The notes beneath the pieces were generated by a model. That model worked only from the letters and a program-made list of their open reading frames with translations. It searched no databases and was not told where the DNA came from. Below are positions 1 through 7,173 of a DNA stretch of 64,000 nt, piece by piece. Origin of the DNA: Hyphomonas sp. (GTDB taxonomy: Bacteria > Pseudomonadota > Alphaproteobacteria > Caulobacterales > Hyphomonadaceae); the NCBI GenBank assembly GCA_002700305.1, contig PACZ01000024.1, forward strand, positions 62,001-126,000, in the 5' to 3' direction. The position numbers were made by a program, and so were the translations under genes. Numbering within the stretch: position 1 is the stretch's first letter; each line of letters begins with the position of its first letter.

Positions 1-1
1 C

Positions 2-715
2 AAACCCGCCAGAAAGCGGGCTCCGCGTACGCTCGGGCCAGAGAAGACAGAGAAAATCTTCGCCGCGCTGGCGCATGACCGGCCGGACCCGAAGACGGAA
101 CTTGAATATTCGGATCCGTTCACGCTTCTGGTGGCCGTCGCGCTCTCGGCCCAGGCGACCGATGTCGGTGTGAACAAGGCGACGCGAAAACTGTTCGCCA
201 TTGCCGATACGCCGGAAAAGATGCTGGCGCTGGGCGAGGACGGCGTTGCCGAACACATCAAGACGATCGGCCTCTGGCGGAACAAGGCCAAGAACGTGAT
301 CGCCCTCAGCCAGAAGATCCTGGACGATTTTGGCGGGGAGGTACCGCGGACCCGGGATGAGCTGACGACCCTGCCGGGTGTCGGCCGCAAGACAGCCAAT
401 GTCGTCATGAATGAGGTGTTCGGCGAACCGACCATTGCCGTCGATACCCACATCTTCCGTGTGTCGAACCGGACGGGGCTGGCCCCCGGCAAGACGCCGG
501 ATGAAGTCGAGGCAGGTCTGGAGCGGGTCACGCCTGCGGAGTGGAAGAAGGGCGCGCATCACTGGCTGATCCTGCACGGCCGCTACGTCTGCAAGGCGCG
601 GACACCGGAGTGCTGGCGGTGCGTGATCGCGGAGTGGTGCAAGTACACGCCGAAAACACCGGATCCAGCCAGCGTTTCCGCGCTGGGCCCGAAGGCGCCT
701 AAAAAGAAAAAATAG
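2..715 (+). CDS. nth: Endonuclease III, 5' end outside the window
   Basis: This is a base-excision-repair DNA glycosylase/AP lyase acting on oxidised pyrimidines. The frame is open from base 2 with no start, so the N-terminus lies upstream; 237 residues are visible. The helix-hairpin-helix LPGVGRKTANVV carries the catalytic Lys, and VDTHIFRV carries the catalytic Asp. The C-terminal 4Fe-4S cluster has the exact family spacing C-x6-C-x2-C-x5-C (C in GRYVC through C in EWC). A GTG at 131 is in frame, but the family's conserved N-terminal sequence (YSDPFTLLVAVALSAQ) is readable before it, so that codon is internal. The gene ends in a lysine-rich tail. A hairpin follows at 755-787. Confidence 0.95.
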   Translation, partial: KPARKRAPRTLGPEKTEKIFAALAHDRPDPKTELEYSDPFTLLVAVALSAQATDVGVNKATRKLFAIADTPEKMLALGEDGVAEHIKTIGLWRNKAKNVIALSQKILDDFGGEVPRTRDELTTLPGVGRKTANVVMNEVFGEPTIAVDTHIFRVSNRTGLAPGKTPDEVEAGLERVTPAEWKKGAHHWLILHGRYVCKARTPECWRCVIAEWCKYTPKTPDPASVSALGPKAPKKKK

Positions 716-754
716 TGTCATCGTCTCCGGGGCCTGCAATCGTGCGTGCCTGGA

Positions 755-787
755 TGGCCGGATTGTGACGCAGAATACATCCGGCCA
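755..787. terminator. Hairpin downstream of nth
   Basis: A perfect 9-bp inverted repeat (TGGCCGGAT / ATCCGGCCA) lies 40 bp after the nth stop with a 15-nt loop. No T-run follows directly, so it may be a factor-dependent terminator or an RNA-stabilising hairpin rather than a classical intrinsic terminator. Its right arm runs into the dispersed repeat that starts at 783. Confidence 0.4.
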
Positions 788-828
788 CGGAGGTGTCGGA
801 TGACTTTCTTTTTAAGTGCGCATTTACA
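783..828 (+). repeat. Dispersed intergenic repeat, copy 1
   Basis: About 46 bp beginning GGCCACGGAGGTGT and containing a CTTTCTTTTT tract match the stretch at 4154-4200 by eye (roughly three quarters identical, ungapped over most of the length). Both copies are intergenic and in the same orientation. Copy 1 lies between nth and the DUF481 gene. Function unknown. Confidence 0.55.
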
Positions 829-953
829 TCAGAATGAGATGTTCAAGAGGGTGGAGAGGCCTTGCGAATCGGCTGCCTCCAGTTCGCCTCATTTTCGCTA
901 ATCTTGCGTCACGCCGGACGGGGAGAGCGAACGACGTAACAAGGGAAGTGTCG

Positions 954-1724
954 ATGAAGTATATTGTCTGTGCGGCTGTGGGCGCCGCTCTCTCGGGATT
1001 TGTTCTGGCCGCGCACGCGGATGACGAACGGGTGGAAGGCTGGTCGGGCGAAGGCGCGCTGAATGCCGGCATGACGAGCGGGAACACCGATACGCGCGAT
1101 GTTGGGCTGACGTTTGATGTCGATCACATCACTGGCAAATGGGACTATGGTTTCCAGGGCCAGGTCGATTATGGCGAACAGGACGGGGTGGAAAGCCGGA
1201 ACCGGGCCTTTCTTGGGGCCAATATCGACTACACGATCAGCGACCGGGTGTTTTCGTTCGCCCGTGCGTCGTACGAAGTCGACCAGTTCACCGGTTTTGA
1301 TAGCCGTTCCTTCGTCGGTGGTGGTCTCGGGTATCGCTTCCTCGGGCTGGACCCTGTGACCTGGGTCGTCCGCGGCGGTCCGGGTGTAAAGATCGATGAG
1401 GTGAAACGCGTCGTGACCGTGGATGACCTTGGCAATCCCCTGATCATTCCGGCAGAAACCGAGACGTCCTTTGGTCTTGTCGGCAAGTCGAAATTTGCCT
1501 GGGCGCTGAACGACAAGGTCGAGCTGTCAAACAATACCGATATTCTTTATGCGTCGGAGTCGACCCAGATCTCCAACGGCCTCGCGCTGACGGCACAGAT
1601 CAATGGCTCGCTTTCGGCCCGTTTCGGCTTCGACACGCGCTACGACACCAACCCGCCGGACGGGTTTGAGTCGACCGATACGGCGACGAAAATCGGCGTT
1701 GTCTACAAATTCGGCGCCCACTAG
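954..1724 (+). CDS. DUF481-family outer-membrane beta-barrel protein (YdiY-like)
   Basis: A 256-residue protein with a Sec signal peptide (MKYIVCAAVGAALSGFVLA, probable cleavage after AHA). It is followed by alternating amphipathic strands such as VGLTFDVDH, WDYGFQGQVDYG and SRFVGGGLGYRF-like segments, and ends in VVYKFGAH with an aromatic near the C-terminus. This matches the DUF481 (salt-stress-induced outer membrane) family, whose molecular function is not established. The frame extends upstream to 816, but ATG 954 is chosen because AAGGGAAG precedes it and the signal peptide begins there. Its stop overlaps the stop of the convergent ATP-grasp gene by 4 bp. Confidence 0.8.
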   Translation: MKYIVCAAVGAALSGFVLAAHADDERVEGWSGEGALNAGMTSGNTDTRDVGLTFDVDHITGKWDYGFQGQVDYGEQDGVESRNRAFLGANIDYTISDRVFSFARASYEVDQFTGFDSRSFVGGGLGYRFLGLDPVTWVVRGGPGVKIDEVKRVVTVDDLGNPLIIPAETETSFGLVGKSKFAWALNDKVELSNNTDILYASESTQISNGLALTAQINGSLSARFGFDTRYDTNPPDGFESTDTATKIGVVYKFGAH

Positions 1725-2602
1725 GCGGGCGTCCGCTCCAGACGTTTCCTGACGGCCTCGGCGATCATCTCGCCGAGGCGCGGGCCTTCGACCGGGTAGA
1801 GATACGGCTCGATCGCTTCCAGCTCCATCAGGACCAGCCGGCCATCCTCGCCGCGCACCATGTCGACACGGGCATAGAGCGGGGCCTCGTCCAGCATGGC
1901 GATGATGGCGGACGCATCCGCGAGATCGCCGGCGGGCGGGTCGACGGGCGTTTCCTTGCCGCCATATTTCGACTGGATGCGATAGTCTCCGGGCACGGCC
2001 TGCTTGACCAGCGCGTGGCAAAAATCGCCGCCAATGAAGATGAAGCTGTACTCACCCTCGCTCTGGATGGCCGGAAGGAAGGGCTGAACCATCATCGGAT
2101 GAGGCATGTCGGGGATGGCGCCGCCCCGCGTCAGGCGGTGCTGGCCGTCCGCGCCGGCGCCGACCTGGCGCTTGAAAACCAGATCGTCTGAGCCAAGCGT
2201 ATCGAAAGCCGCTGCCGCGCTCGCCGCATCTGCCCTGTCCAGCCAGAGTGTCGGGATGATCCGCGCGCCGCGGGCTTCCAGGTCGCGCAGATAGGTCTTG
2301 TGGATGTTCCAGCGCACAAGGCCCGGCGGATTATAGAGGCGTGTCGCCGCCCCGATCCGGTCCAGCGTTGCGAGGAATTCCTCCTGCCGGTCCCAATAGT
2401 CCCACGTCGTGCCGATAATGACAGCGCCATAGCTCGCCCAGTCTGCCGCTGGATCGTCCCAGGAGACGTCCTCGATGGTCAGGTCCCGCGCGGCAAAGGC
2501 CGGGCGCAGGGCGTCCATCATGTAATCGTGCTCGAACGCGTCTTCGCGGCGATTGGGCGTACCGGGTAGGGTCACGGGGGAAGCAAGGTAAGCGATTTTC
2601 AT
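1721..2602 (-). CDS. ATP-grasp domain ligase (DcsG/RimK-like), substrate unknown
   Basis: A 293-residue protein. The N-terminal pre-ATP-grasp region contains GTTWDYWDR. The central part has a lysine-bearing strand (DDLVFKRQVGAGADGQ) and the MMVQPFLPAIQSEGEYSFIFIGG strand typical of ATP-grasp nucleotide binding. The C-terminal metal-binding strand is LVLMELEAIEPYLY, with Glu residues where the family places its Mg ligands. ATP-grasp enzymes join a carboxylate to an amine or thiol through an acylphosphate. The overall pattern resembles O-ureido-serine cyclo-ligase-like proteins, but nothing in the neighbourhood indicates a substrate, so only the fold is called. It is a single gene, convergent with the DUF481 gene and divergent from the PfkB kinase (80 bp between starts). 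Confidence 0.7.
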   Translation of the reverse strand: MKIAYLASPVTLPGTPNRREDAFEHDYMMDALRPAFAARDLTIEDVSWDDPAADWASYGAVIIGTTWDYWDRQEEFLATLDRIGAATRLYNPPGLVRWNIHKTYLRDLEARGARIIPTLWLDRADAASAAAAFDTLGSDDLVFKRQVGAGADGQHRLTRGGAIPDMPHPMMVQPFLPAIQSEGEYSFIFIGGDFCHALVKQAVPGDYRIQSKYGGKETPVDPPAGDLADASAIIAMLDEAPLYARVDMVRGEDGRLVLMELEAIEPYLYPVEGPRLGEMIAEAVRKRLERTPA

Positions 2603-2682
2603 GTCGCGGCCTTTAGCATGCCTGCCAGTTGCGTCCAGCGGCCGCCTCTGGCAATTGCCCGGTTTTCAGCGGGAGATCTCGA

Positions 2683-3681
2683 ATGGCAGATGTGCGTTTC
2701 GATGTGGTGGGCCTCGGCAATGCGATCGTGGATGTGCTGTCGCGGGCGGATGACGCCTTTCTGGCAGAGTGGGGCATCCACAAGAATGCCATGAACCTGA
2801 TCGAGGAACCGCGGGCGCACGAGCTGACCCGGGTTGCCAAGGAGCCGCTCTACACATCCGGCGGAAGCGGCGCCAACACGATTGCCGGCCTTGCCAGTTT
2901 CGGGGCATCGGCTGCCTATATCGGCAAGGTCGCCGATGACGAACTCGGCGCCCAGTTCAAGCGCGAGATGGAAGCCGGCGGCGTGCCGTTCCCGACGCCG
3001 CCGCTGACAGACGGCCCCGCCACGGCCCGCAGCATCATCTTCGTTACGGAAGATGGCCACCGGTCCATGAACACTTTCCTCGGCGCCTCGGTGATGTTCT
3101 CGAAAGAGGATGTTGATGAGGAGGTCGTGAAAGGGGGCGGCATCCTCTATCTGGAAGGCTATCTGTTCGACAAGGACGATGCCAAGGAAGCCTTCATCCA
3201 CGCCGCAGAGATTGCCCGCTCCGCCGGACGCAAGGTTGCGCTGACTCTCTCCGACCGGTTCTGTGTCGACCGCCACCGGCCGAGCTTCCTCCAGCTGGTC
3301 CGCAACAATGTCGACATTCTCTTCGCCAATGAAGAAGAGCTGCTGGCCCTTTACGAGACCGACGATTTCGACAGCGCGATGGCTTCCCTTCAGGCCGATA
3401 CGGCGGTCGCGGCGGTGACACGCAGCGAAAAGGGCTCGGTTGTCCTGGGCGATGGCGAGCCGATTGTGGTCGAAGCCGTTCCGGTCAAGGAAGTTGTCGA
3501 TACGACCGGGGCAGGCGACCAGTACGCCGCGGGCTTCCTGTTCGGCATGTCGCGTGGCCTGCCGCTGGCGACCTGTGCGCGCCTCGGCCATATCGCGGCT
3601 GCTGAGGTGATCAGCCATTTCGGTCCGCGCCCGGCCGTTTCCTACAAGGTGCTGGCGGAAGCTGCAGGCATCTTCGTTTAA
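2683..3681 (+). CDS. PfkB-family carbohydrate/nucleoside kinase (adenosine-kinase-like)
   Basis: A 332-residue ribokinase-fold kinase. The N-terminal signature GLGNAIVDVLSRAD and the GGSGANTIAGLASFG motif match PfkB signature 1. The C-terminal DTTGAGDQYAAGFLFG is PfkB signature 2, holding the anion hole and the catalytic base Asp. The SDRFCVDRHRP insert and the length are typical of alphaproteobacterial adenosine kinases, so adenosine or a related sugar is the likely substrate; this is inferred from family resemblance only. ATG 2683 is chosen over an upstream in-frame start at 2629 because GGGAG lies 7 bp ahead and the fold begins there. Confidence 0.85.
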   Translation: MADVRFDVVGLGNAIVDVLSRADDAFLAEWGIHKNAMNLIEEPRAHELTRVAKEPLYTSGGSGANTIAGLASFGASAAYIGKVADDELGAQFKREMEAGGVPFPTPPLTDGPATARSIIFVTEDGHRSMNTFLGASVMFSKEDVDEEVVKGGGILYLEGYLFDKDDAKEAFIHAAEIARSAGRKVALTLSDRFCVDRHRPSFLQLVRNNVDILFANEEELLALYETDDFDSAMASLQADTAVAAVTRSEKGSVVLGDGEPIVVEAVPVKEVVDTTGAGDQYAAGFLFGMSRGLPLATCARLGHIAAAEVISHFGPRPAVSYKVLAEAAGIFV

Positions 3682-3757
3682 CAGAAGGTCTCACCAGCAC
3701 GTGCGACGCCCGTAAAGGCGCCTGGTGGGTGTGCTGATTTTTGGATTAGCTGCGGCT

Positions 3758-4135
3758 TCAGGTTTCCGGCAGAGGGAGGTTGAGGACGCGCGGCTGTGCG
3801 CCACGCCGGTCGGCGGACGCAATACCGCCATCATGGTATTCGCCAAACTGTATGGAATATGCAGGTCTCGCCGCGCGGCCATCGCACGTGGCGGCGAGAC
3901 GGTCTGAGGTATACGCGGCAGGTTTCAGGATCGCCCGCGCTTTCTTCTGCCCCGGCATCCATTCGATCCTGACCAGATAGACGCGGAGGTTCGGCGTCAG
4001 GCTCCAACGATACACTACGCCGCGTCCATAAGCGGCCCGGATCTGCGCGCGCAGCATCAGCACCTGGACCCAGATAATGGGCCAGAGAAAGGTGAGCTGC
4101 GGCGGAAGCCAGGCGGGAGGGTGCAAGAGTGACAT
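3758..4135 (-). CDS. Small hypothetical protein with an N-terminal hydrophobic segment
   Basis: An open frame of 125 codons from ATG 4135 (a GTG three codons upstream, at 4144, is also possible). Residues 8-30 (PAWLPPQLTFLWPIIWVQVL) are hydrophobic and tryptophan-rich, and could be a membrane anchor or amphipathic helix. A basic, aromatic core follows (RGVVYRWSLTPNLRVYLVRIEW). The last 50 residues are low in conserved-looking features. No homologous family was recognised. It is the only plausible gene in the roughly 700 bp between the PfkB kinase and the DsbA-like gene. The amino-acid composition of the first half looks coding; the second half is less convincing. Confidence 0.4.
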   Translation of the reverse strand: MSLLHPPAWLPPQLTFLWPIIWVQVLMLRAQIRAAYGRGVVYRWSLTPNLRVYLVRIEWMPGQKKARAILKPAAYTSDRLAATCDGRAARPAYSIQFGEYHDGGIASADRRGAQPRVLNLPLPET

Positions 4136-4153
4136 GGCGTGCACTATACGTCA

Positions 4154-4200
4154 GGCCACGGAGGTGTTGGATAAGTTTCTTTTTGGGTCAGTATTTGCTG
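4154..4200 (+). repeat. Dispersed intergenic repeat, copy 2
   Basis: Begins GGCCACGGAGGTGT and has the same TTTCTTTTT core as the copy at 783-828, in the same orientation. It lies just upstream of the small hypothetical gene on the other strand. The repetition of an intergenic stretch with no coding potential suggests a genome-wide repeat family. Confidence 0.55.
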
Positions 4201-4242
4201 CAGGATGGGGTGGTTGGGGTGGTGGATAAGTCGCCTCTAAGT

Positions 4243-4280
4243 GTCATCCCGGAAAGCGCACAGCGCTTATCCGGGATGAC
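4243..4280. repeat. REP-like palindrome
   Basis: An 18-nt arm (GTCATCCCGGATAAGCGC on the minus strand) faces its near-complement across a 3-nt loop (ACA), with one missing base giving a bulge. The whole is about 38 bp beginning GTCATCCCGG and ending CCGGGATGAC. Palindromes of this type are common as dispersed intergenic REP-like elements in alphaproteobacterial genomes. It lies in the non-coding patch downstream of the DsbA-like gene. Confidence 0.65.
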
Positions 4281-4330
4281 AGTAACGCGCGTTCGTATGA
4301 CCGGAGGCGGATTACATCCGTCTACGTCAT

Positions 4331-4380
4331 GACTTCACATGACCAGTCATGACTATACCGGACTATAGGCGACTATACCG
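4331..4380. repeat. Five tandem 10-bp units (GACTATACCG-type)
   Basis: Five consecutive decamers each start with GAC at exactly 10-bp spacing (4331, 4341, 4351, 4361, 4371). The last three are GACTATACCG, GACTATAGGC and GACTATACCG. The array ends 2 bp before the stop codon of the DsbA-like gene on the minus strand, so on the sense strand it reads CGGTATAGTC repeatedly just after the stop. A related array lies inside pdhC at 52760-52820. Confidence 0.75.
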
Positions 4381-4382
4381 GA

Positions 4383-4982
4383 TCAGGCGGTGAGGGCTTC
4401 GGCGGCGTAGTCCAGGCGGTCGTGTCCAAAGAACATGTCTTCGCCGACAAAGAAAGTGGGGGACCCGAAGGCGCCGCGGGCGATCGCTGTGTCGGTATTG
4501 TCTTTCATCGCGGCTTTGTTCGTTTCATCGGCAGCCAGCGCCTTGATCTCTTCGAAGTCGAACCCTTCCGCGTCGCACATGGCTTTGACGGACGCATCAT
4601 CATCCGGCTTCAGCGCTTCAGGCGTTTCCCACATGTAACGGAAGCAGGTATCGATGAAGCGCTGCTGCTTGTCCGGGTCGCCCGCGAGGCCGATCGTGGC
4701 CCGCAACAGGTCGCGTGTGCTGACCATCGGGAAATAGGGGTTCATGCGGATGCTGAGCCCATAACGCCTTGCGCAGCGCTGCAGGTCGGCCAGCATGTAG
4801 GTGTTCTTGGCCGGCACCATGCCCGGAGGACGGTTGCCGGAGCCCTGCATGACGGCGCCGAGGAACATGGGTCTGATTTCGACAGCAGCCCCGGTGCGCT
4901 CCTTCAGCTGCTTCACTGCGGCATTGGCAATATGGGAATAGGGGCTGATATAGTCGAAATAGAACTCAAGTGCCTTGGTCAT
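4383..4982 (-). CDS. DsbA-family / 2-hydroxychromene-2-carboxylate isomerase-like protein
   Basis: A 199-residue thioredoxin-fold protein of the DsbA superfamily. The N-terminus ALEFYFDYISPYSHIA has Ser-Pro in the position where oxidoreductases have CxxC, as in glutathione-dependent HCCA isomerases and kappa GSTs. The C-terminal cis-Pro segment is GAFGSPTFFVGEDMFFGHDRLD. The likely activity is glutathione-dependent isomerisation in aromatic catabolism, though many relatives are uncharacterised. ATG 4982 is preferred because GGAG lies 6 bp upstream; an in-frame ATG at 5003 would add seven residues. It is divergent from an HxlR regulator 57 bp away, which may control it. A decamer tandem repeat abuts its stop. 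Confidence 0.8.
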   Translation of the reverse strand: MTKALEFYFDYISPYSHIANAAVKQLKERTGAAVEIRPMFLGAVMQGSGNRPPGMVPAKNTYMLADLQRCARRYGLSIRMNPYFPMVSTRDLLRATIGLAGDPDKQQRFIDTCFRYMWETPEALKPDDDASVKAMCDAEGFDFEEIKALAADETNKAAMKDNTDTAIARGAFGSPTFFVGEDMFFGHDRLDYAAEALTA

Positions 4983-5039
4983 CCGGATCTCCATAAGTTT
5001 CATTTTGGAACTAAGGCAAATCAGGTTAGGCTTGCAAGT

Positions 5040-5378
5040 ATGAAATGGACTGAACTCTCGGATAATTGGTGCCCGGTGGCGCGGACCCTCTCAGTCGTGG
5101 GCGACCGGTGGACGCTGTTGATCCTCAGGGACTGCTTTCTTGGCCTGTCGCGGTTCGAGCAGTTTATCGAGTCGAGTGGCATGACGCGGCACATCCTGGC
5201 CGAGCGCCTCAAGCGGCTGGTTGAAGCCGGTATCCTCGAGCGCCGGCAGTATTCCGCCGGGCCGAAGCGATATGATTATGTGCTGACCGACAAGGGCCAG
5301 GAACTGGCGCCTGCGCTGCTGACGCTGAAGGACTGGGGCAAGAAGCACATGCCCGTCCGCCGCGCCACGAACGCCTGA
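5040..5378 (+). CDS. HxlR-family transcriptional regulator
   Basis: A 112-residue winged-helix protein. The opening NWCPVARTLSVVGDRWTLLILRD is the HxlR signature, including the conserved N-terminal Cys that senses electrophiles or oxidants in several members. The recognition region is GMTRHILAERLKRLVEAGILERR, followed by the wing YDYVLTDKGQEL. HxlR proteins usually control a divergent oxidoreductase or isomerase gene; here that neighbour is the DsbA-like gene, with 57 bp between the two starts. The start ATG 5040 coincides with the beginning of family homology; longer in-frame openings upstream are antisense to the DsbA-like gene. Confidence 0.88.
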   Translation: MKWTELSDNWCPVARTLSVVGDRWTLLILRDCFLGLSRFEQFIESSGMTRHILAERLKRLVEAGILERRQYSAGPKRYDYVLTDKGQELAPALLTLKDWGKKHMPVRRATNA

Positions 5379-5429
5379 TAGGAACGCCTCATACGAGAAT
5401 GCCTGGCGCAATTGTCCGGGCGGCCGGGA

Positions 5430-7016
5430 TCAGGCCTCGACCAGTTCCACGACTTTCTTCTGCACGCTGCCATAGTCGATCTTTCCGGTGCCGAGCACCG
5501 GGATGTTGTCGACATGATAGACCCGTTTTGGAACGGAGATTTCCGGGACGCCGTGGCTCTGCGCCCAGGCCAGGATTTCCTCGCGGTTACAGTCGGGGCT
5601 GTCGCTCAGCAGGATGATCTGTTCGCCCTTGCGGGGGTCCGGGATGGCGGCTGCGGCGTGGAGATTGTCCGGCCAGATCGCGCTCGCGCAGTTCTCGACC
5701 ACGGCGAGGGACACCATCTCCCCGCCGATCTTCGCAAACCGTTTCACGCGGCCCATGATGCGGATGAAGCCATCCTCGTCGATGGCGACCACATCACCGG
5801 TATCGTGCCAGCCATCGTCAGGCGCTTCGAGGACGCCGGGGGCTGACGGGCGCAGATAGCCCATCATGATGTTGGGCCCCTTGATGTGCAGGCGGCCGCC
5901 TTCGGGAATGCCGTCGACCGGCAGGAGGCGATAATCCATGTCCGCCATCAGAAGGCCGACCGTGCCGGGCTTGTTACGCTCCCACTGATTGGCCGCCACG
6001 ACGGGTGAGGCCTCGGTGGCGCCATAGCCTTCCAGGATTTCGATTTCGAATTTGCGGCGCACCAGCGACCGGGTCTCGTCCTTGACGCGCTCGGCCCCGC
6101 AGACGGCGAGGCGGATGGAACTCATGTCGCCGTCGCTGCCGACACGGGCGTACTGGGAAATGAACGTGTCCGTGGCCAGCAGGATGGTCGCCCCGGTTTC
6201 CCGGATACGTTTCACGATCTCCCTCGGCTGCAGCGGAGAGGGGTGGAAGATCACCGGGATACCGGCGATGAGCGGCAGGATGGCGCCGACCGTCAGACCG
6301 AAACAGTGGAAGGTCGGCAGCGGGTTGAACAGCTTGTCCGTGTTCACGTCGAGTCCGATATGGGCGCGCACCTGTTCGACATTCGCCATGACGTTCTCAT
6401 GGCTGAGCACGACGCCCTTGGGCTCGCCTTCGGTGCCGGAGGTGAACAGGATCACGCCGGGGCTCTTGTAGCGGCCCTTGTTGCGGATCAGGCCGGGCGC
6501 GATCGGGCCGATCAGCGCAGCCAGCTTGTCCTTCAGCGAGAGGCTCTCGCGCACGTCTTCGAGATAGATGATTTCCGCGACGCGGGAGAGGTCCTTGGTC
6601 AGGGCCTCCAGGCCGGCCACTTCGACGAATTTGCGTGCGGTGACGATCTTGGTGATCTCAGCCGAGCGCATGGCCGCTTTCAGGTTCCGCGAACCGGCGG
6701 TGAAGTTCAGCATCGACGGGACGCGATTATAGGCCGACAGGGCGTAGAAGCCGATCACGGCGCCGGCCCCGGTCGGCAGCATGACGCCGACCGATTCGCC
6801 GGCTTTGGTCTTGGAGGCGAGGGCCGAACCCAGGCCGAAGGCGCCGCGGATCAGGTCCTTGTAGGTCAGCAGGCGTTCTTCGCCGTCGACCATGTCGTAG
6901 ATGATGGTCTTGTTTCGGCCAAACTCGCCGGCCGCGCGCATCAGGGCGGCAAACAGGTCGGTACGGGTTCGCGCTGGGCGATACGGCAACGGCGCCGGGA
7001 TCGGTGTCGTGGTCAT
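5430..7016 (-). CDS. Acyl-ACP/acyl-CoA synthetase (Aas C-terminal-like AMP-forming enzyme)
   Basis: A 528-residue adenylate-forming enzyme. Motifs are the P-loop LFTSGTEGEPKGVVLSHEN, the adenine-binding ILEGYGATEASPVV, GWHDTGDVVAIDEDGF and the C-terminal KRFAKIGGEMVSL and VLGTGKIDY (catalytic Lys). FHCFGLTVGAILPL and PSPLQPREIVKRI closely follow the synthetase half of E. coli Aas, which charges ACP with fatty acids. The acyltransferase half of Aas is absent, so this is a stand-alone synthetase that presumably activates free or recycled fatty acids. It is divergent from lipA (157 bp between starts), and that gap contains an inverted repeat at 7096-7112. Confidence 0.8.
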   Translation of the reverse strand: MTTTPIPAPLPYRPARTRTDLFAALMRAAGEFGRNKTIIYDMVDGEERLLTYKDLIRGAFGLGSALASKTKAGESVGVMLPTGAGAVIGFYALSAYNRVPSMLNFTAGSRNLKAAMRSAEITKIVTARKFVEVAGLEALTKDLSRVAEIIYLEDVRESLSLKDKLAALIGPIAPGLIRNKGRYKSPGVILFTSGTEGEPKGVVLSHENVMANVEQVRAHIGLDVNTDKLFNPLPTFHCFGLTVGAILPLIAGIPVIFHPSPLQPREIVKRIRETGATILLATDTFISQYARVGSDGDMSSIRLAVCGAERVKDETRSLVRRKFEIEILEGYGATEASPVVAANQWERNKPGTVGLLMADMDYRLLPVDGIPEGGRLHIKGPNIMMGYLRPSAPGVLEAPDDGWHDTGDVVAIDEDGFIRIMGRVKRFAKIGGEMVSLAVVENCASAIWPDNLHAAAAIPDPRKGEQIILLSDSPDCNREEILAWAQSHGVPEISVPKRVYHVDNIPVLGTGKIDYGSVQKKVVELVEA

Positions 7017-7095
7017 GATCAGCTCTGGTTTCCTCGTGGGCGGCTTTGCGCCTCACATGTTTGTAACATTTTGTCGCCAAGCAGCCAGAGAGCAA

Positions 7096-7112
7096 CAAAC
7101 ATTGCAAGTTTG
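7096..7112. promoter_or_regulatory. Inverted repeat between the acyl-ACP synthetase gene and lipA
   Basis: CAAAC and GTTTG arms enclose the self-complementary core TTGCAA, offset by one A, giving a 17-bp near-palindrome in the divergent intergenic region. The size and symmetry suit a dimeric repressor such as a TetR-type fatty-acid regulator, but no regulator gene is adjacent and the assignment is a guess. Confidence 0.3.
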
Positions 7113-7173
7113 CATGAGCAGATTGCAGTGTCTTCGACTTGAGTTCAGGCGCAGGTGAGGCCATGTTCCGGCG

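Noticed and set aside
3682..3757. A terminator after the PfkB kinase gene
   Set aside because: Only short, interrupted complementarity and no T-run; not strong enough to annotate.
4331..4380. CRISPR-like array
   Set aside because: The units are 10 bp with no spacers and there are no cas genes; this is a simple tandem repeat.
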